Shown: positions 46,858 to 49,420 of the stretch, one piece after another
Layout: each line of letters begins with the position of its first letter
Numbering within the stretch: position 1 is the stretch's first letter
Assembly (NCBI RefSeq): GCF_000716445.1
Contig: NZ_JNWK01000080.1
Coordinates: forward strand, 1-49,420
Direction of reading: 5' to 3'
DNA length: 49,420 nucleotides
Source: Streptomyces wedmorensis
Lineage (GTDB): Bacteria > Actinomycetota > Actinomycetes > Streptomycetales > Streptomycetaceae
Program-made: the position numbers and the translations under genes
Notes under the pieces: generated by a model
What the model was told of the DNA's origin: nothing
The model's database searches: none
The model's input: only the letters and a program-made list of their open reading frames with translations

Positions 46858-48548
46858 TCACCACAGTGGAGCGGGTACGGGCCGCGTACACCCGTGTCGC
46901 CCGGGTGGACCGGCCCGAGGTGTGGATCGACCTGCGCCCCCGGGAGGAAGCGGAGGCGGACGCCGCCGCGGTCGACGCGAGAGTCGCGGCCGGCGAGCGG
47001 TTGCCGCTCGTCGGCACGGTGTTCGCGGTCAAGGGCAACATCGACGTGGCCGGGCTCCCCACCACCGCCGGCTGCCCCTCGTACGCCTACGCGCCGAAGG
47101 ACGACGCCCCGGCGGTGGCGCGCCTGAAGGCGGCGGGCGCCGTGCTCCTCGGCACCACCAACCTCGACCAGTTCGCGACCGGCCTGGTCGGCACGCGCAG
47201 CCCGTACGGCGCCGTCCGCAACGCCGTCGACCCCGCGTACGTCTCCGGCGGCTCCTCGTCCGGCTCGGCGGTCGCGGTCGCCCTCGGCATCGCGGACTTC
47301 GCCCTCGGCACGGACACCGCGGGCTCAGGCCGGGTCCCGGCCGCCTTCAACGGCGTCGTCGGGCTCAAACCGACCTTCGGCCTGGTCCCGACCGAGGGCG
47401 TCGTCCCCGCCTGCGCGTCGCTCGACTGCGTGACCGTCTTCGCCCGCACCCTCCCGGAGGCCGAGCGGGCGCTGTCCTCCATGGTGAGACCGACAAGTCG
47501 TGAGCTCCCCGCGCTGGAGCAGCGCCGACCGGGTCCGTGGCGGATCGCGGTGCCCGAGCCGGGGCACCTGGGCGAGCTGGACGAAGGCTGGGCCGAGGCA
47601 TTCGAGGCGGCCGCGGCCCGGCTCACCGAAGCGGGCGCCGAACTCCGGCCCGTCGACCTCGCGCCGTTCACCGAGGCGGCCGCGATGCTGTACGAGGGTG
47701 CGTTCGTCGCCGAGCGCTACACCGCCGTCGGCACCTTCGTCGACGGCCATGCGGGTTCCGCGGACCTCGACCCGACCGTGGCCGGGATCATCTCCGGGGC
47801 ACGTGACGTCCCGGCCCACCGGCTCTACGCGGACCGCGCGAAGCTGTCCGCCCTCCGCGCCAGGGCGCTGGCGGCCCTGGGCGACGCGGACGCGCTCCTC
47901 CTCCCGACGACACCAGGGCACCCGACCCTCGACGAGGTCGCCGCCGACCCCCTGGGCGCGAACGCCCGCCTCGGCCGGTTCACCAACTCGACGAACCTGT
48001 TCGACATGGCGGCGGTCGCCGTCCCCGCCGGCGAGGTGAAGGGGCGGCCGTTCGGCGTCATGCTGATCGGCAGGGCGTTCACGGACGAGCGGCTCGCGCG
48101 CGTCGCAGGCCTGCTCACCGCCCCGCCGGCGCGTCTCGCGGTGGTCGGCGCGCATCTGTCCGGACAGCCGTTGAACGGGCAACTGCTCGCCCTGGGCGGC
48201 CGCCTGGAACGCGGCACCACCACCGCGCCCGCCTACCGGCTGTACGCGCTGGACACGGTCCCGCCCAAGCCGGGACTCGTCCGGGTCCGTGAAGGCGGTG
48301 CCGCGATCGAGGCCGAGGTGTGGCGGCTCCCCGCCGAGGGGCTGGGCACACTCCTCTCGTCCCTGCCCCGCCCGATGGCGCTGGGCAGCGTGGAACTCAC
48401 GGACGGCAGCTTCGTGCCCGGCTTCCTCTGCGAGCCCGAGGCCATCGACGGCGCCCGCGAGATCACCACGTACGGCGGCTGGCGCGCCGCCCTCCGGTCC
48501 ATCGAGGACGAGGACCGCGCCGGCCGTGGCGCGGCGTCCGCAGGGTAG
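46854..48548 (+). CDS. atzF: allophanate hydrolase
   Basis: 564 residues, near the usual length. The amidase-signature domain (about 40-430) has the catalytic Lys in [18 protein letters not shown] and the Ser-cisSer-Ser set in [16 protein letters not shown], with [16 protein letters not shown]. The C-terminal domain (about 450-550) with [18 protein letters not shown] and [17 protein letters not shown] is the decarboxylating allophanate-hydrolase C domain. It splits allophanate to ammonia and CO2, the second step of the urea amidolyase route. It looks intact although its partner upstream is crippled; it could still serve allophanate from other sources, such as guanidine or cyanurate breakdown. 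Start overlaps the upstream stop. Confidence 0.92.
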   Translation: MITTVERVRAAYTRVARVDRPEVWIDLRPREEAEADAAAVDARVAAGERLPLVGTVFAVKGNIDVAGLPTTAGCPSYAYAPKDDAPAVARLKAAGAVLLGTTNLDQFATGLVGTRSPYGAVRNAVDPAYVSGGSSSGSAVAVALGIADFALGTDTAGSGRVPAAFNGVVGLKPTFGLVPTEGVVPACASLDCVTVFARTLPEAERALSSMVRPTSRELPALEQRRPGPWRIAVPEPGHLGELDEGWAEAFEAAAARLTEAGAELRPVDLAPFTEAAAMLYEGAFVAERYTAVGTFVDGHAGSADLDPTVAGIISGARDVPAHRLYADRAKLSALRARALAALGDADALLLPTTPGHPTLDEVAADPLGANARLGRFTNSTNLFDMAAVAVPAGEVKGRPFGVMLIGRAFTDERLARVAGLLTAPPARLAVVGAHLSGQPLNGQLLALGGRLERGTTTAPAYRLYALDTVPPKPGLVRVREGGAAIEAEVWRLPAEGLGTLLSSLPRPMALGSVELTDGSFVPGFLCEPEAIDGAREITTYGGWRAALRSIEDEDRAGRGAASAG

Positions 48549-48736
48549 GAGCGCTTCCTCCGGGCCGCCCCGGGCGGAGACGAGTTCGTGATTCCCTGCG
48601 CCCGCTGAGCGCTCCGGACAGGGATCCCGCCACCGTCGGTGGCCGTAGCCACCCGGCGTGCCGCGCCGCGCCGAAGACGCTCAGCCCGTGCGCCGCCGAT
48701 CGGCGGCGGCTTCATACCGCACCTCCGGCTCGCGAG

Positions 48737-48767
48737 GCCGCCCGCCGAGGGGCCTCAGGCGGGCGGC
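48737..48767. terminator. hairpin, terminator-like
   Basis: GCCGCCCGCC (48737-48746) and GGCGGGCGGC (48758-48767) pair perfectly with an 11-base loop, about 190 bases after the allophanate hydrolase stop. Confidence 0.5.
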
Positions 48768-49080
48768 AGGCGGCGAGCCGGCCTCCGGGGCGGCCCGGCG
48801 ACGTCCGGCCGACGGCCAAAGGGACCCTTCTGCACGAAACGGAGTGAGGTCGGTGCCCGACAGGTCGGTGACGCGTGCACGCACGTCGTCAGTGTGCGCG
48901 GAAGGGTTTCCCGCAGGGTTGATGGCTCATCAGGTAAGTCCGCATTCGGTCAGCGCGAGTTGCCGGGCGTTCCCGAAGGACTGACTGAACAAGCGTCGAT
49001 GACGGCGGGAAAGCCCAGGTGGGGACCCGTTCGTCTGACCGGAGCGATGTTCCCCACAAACATCGTTCGGCGCGTGCGGA

Positions 49081-49111
49081 TGTACAGTCGAGACCGCCCT
49101 TGACCTGTACA
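49081..49111. promoter_or_regulatory. inverted repeat TGTACAG/CTGTACA
   Basis: TGTACAG (49081-49087) and CTGTACA (49105-49111) are perfect inverted copies 17 bases apart. TTGACC lies just before the right arm. They could be half-sites of a dimeric regulator upstream of the gene at 49344. Confidence 0.3.
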
Positions 49112-49343
49112 AAGCAGGCAGGGAGCCGTCCCAGAGGAGCCCACAGTGCTGCGCACTCCAGGGCAGCATCAGCGGAAAATCCAGCCGAACTCCACGCCCA
49201 CGAAATTCGGCTCCAGCAACACCGCCGCCGGTCGGGCCTCGGGGTGGACTCCGGGGTCCCGGGAGTGGTGACCCGCATCCGGGGCGCGTCGTTCTTATCG
49301 TGGGGTATCAGCAAACGACGGTCGGCGCCGAGGCGGGCAGTGC

Positions 49344-49420
49344 ATGAGGAATCCGCAGATCGACTACGGGGCGGTCTTCCGTGCCCTGCCCGGCATGGTG
49401 GCTCTGCTGACTCCTGACCT
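49344..49420 (+). CDS. start of a PAS-type signalling protein (partial)
   Basis: From ATG 49344 the last 77 bases code for MRNPQIDYGAVFRALPGMVA and then LLTPDL, running off the window. The block D-Y-x-A-V-F-R-A-L-P-G-x-V-A-L-L-T-P-D-L is the typical beginning of streptomycete PAS-GAF phosphatases and sensor kinases. Output domain unknown. The ribosome site is weak. Confidence 0.6.
   Translation, partial: MRNPQIDYGAVFRALPGMVALLTPD

Larger units (their letters stand above)
48549..49343. other. long intergenic region
   Basis: About 800 bases. The left half has small hairpins and one strong one (48737-48767); the right half (48890-49340) is less GC-rich and holds an inverted repeat TGTACAG/CTGTACA at 49081-49111 and GGGTAT at about 49300. 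Open frames on both strands lack family likeness and starts. The promoter of the gene at 49344 must be here. Confidence 0.35.

Noticed and set aside
48889..49417. Overlapping frames of 130-140 codons on both strands near the right edge
   Set aside because: No family likeness, no ribosome sites, and the plus frame overlaps the clear PAS-type start at 49344 in another phase.

Overview
This window looks like chromosomal DNA of a high-GC actinomycete, most probably a Streptomyces. Coding sequence is very GC-rich with G/C at third positions. Two WhiB-type regulators, an SsgA-like (SALP) sporulation protein, a DUF5133 protein, many RsbW-like ATPases and PP2C phosphatases, and frequent GTG starts with ATGA/GTGA stop-start overlaps all fit that genus. 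Nothing seen here points to a complete prophage, a CRISPR array or a replication origin.

Layout. 1-7.5 kb is an accessory stretch: the end of an IS630-type transposase, a truncated RsbW-like ATPase, two hypothetical genes that share a C-terminal domain, small membrane proteins, a PRC-barrel protein, a frameshifted Ser/Thr kinase relic, and a 1.4 kb gene-poor zone with a degenerate tRNA-Trp-like sequence next to a truncated gene start. 7.6-24.2 kb is a dense partner-switching hub: a soluble poly-HAMP hybrid histidine kinase, an ANTAR-GAF-PAS-PP2C phosphatase, a STAS antagonist, two related PP2C-type proteins around a MarR regulator, an RsbW-like ATPase, WhiB, then an overlapping trio (PAS-PP2C phosphatase, cobalamin-binding protein with the CarH-type W-x9-EH light-sensing motif, STAS antagonist), an SsgA-like protein, and a SigB/SigF-type sigma factor gene broken by an internal deletion. 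24.2-29.2 kb holds PPK2, DUF4230, VanZ, PhzF and small proteins. 29.3-36 kb holds a receptor-like Ser/Thr kinase fused to a periplasmic-binding domain, a metallophosphoesterase, NHL and oxidase relics, a secreted PI-PLC-like protein and a second WhiB. 36.5-43.2 kb is a recombination/repair cassette (RecB-like nuclease, Sak4-like ATPase, two phage-type proteins, SSB, a second-type RecA, a stand-alone RuvB) with a 16-bp SOS-box-like palindrome in front of the ATPase operon. 43.5-48.5 kb is a urea amidolyase locus with an intact allophanate hydrolase, a urea carboxylase lacking most of its biotin carboxylase, and a UAAP1/UAAP2 chimera. The right edge begins another PAS-type signalling gene.

How the genes may work together. 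The hub has all the parts of SigB-like control: phosphatases that would dephosphorylate STAS antagonists, RsbW-like kinases that would hold the sigma factor, and sensors (HAMP, GAF, PAS, B12) feeding the phosphatases. The local sigma gene appears inactivated, so these sensors may act on sigma factors elsewhere. Separately, the repair cassette looks like a damage-inducible recombination module of mixed chromosomal and phage ancestry. All functional statements are from sequence reading and memory of protein families; no database search was possible.
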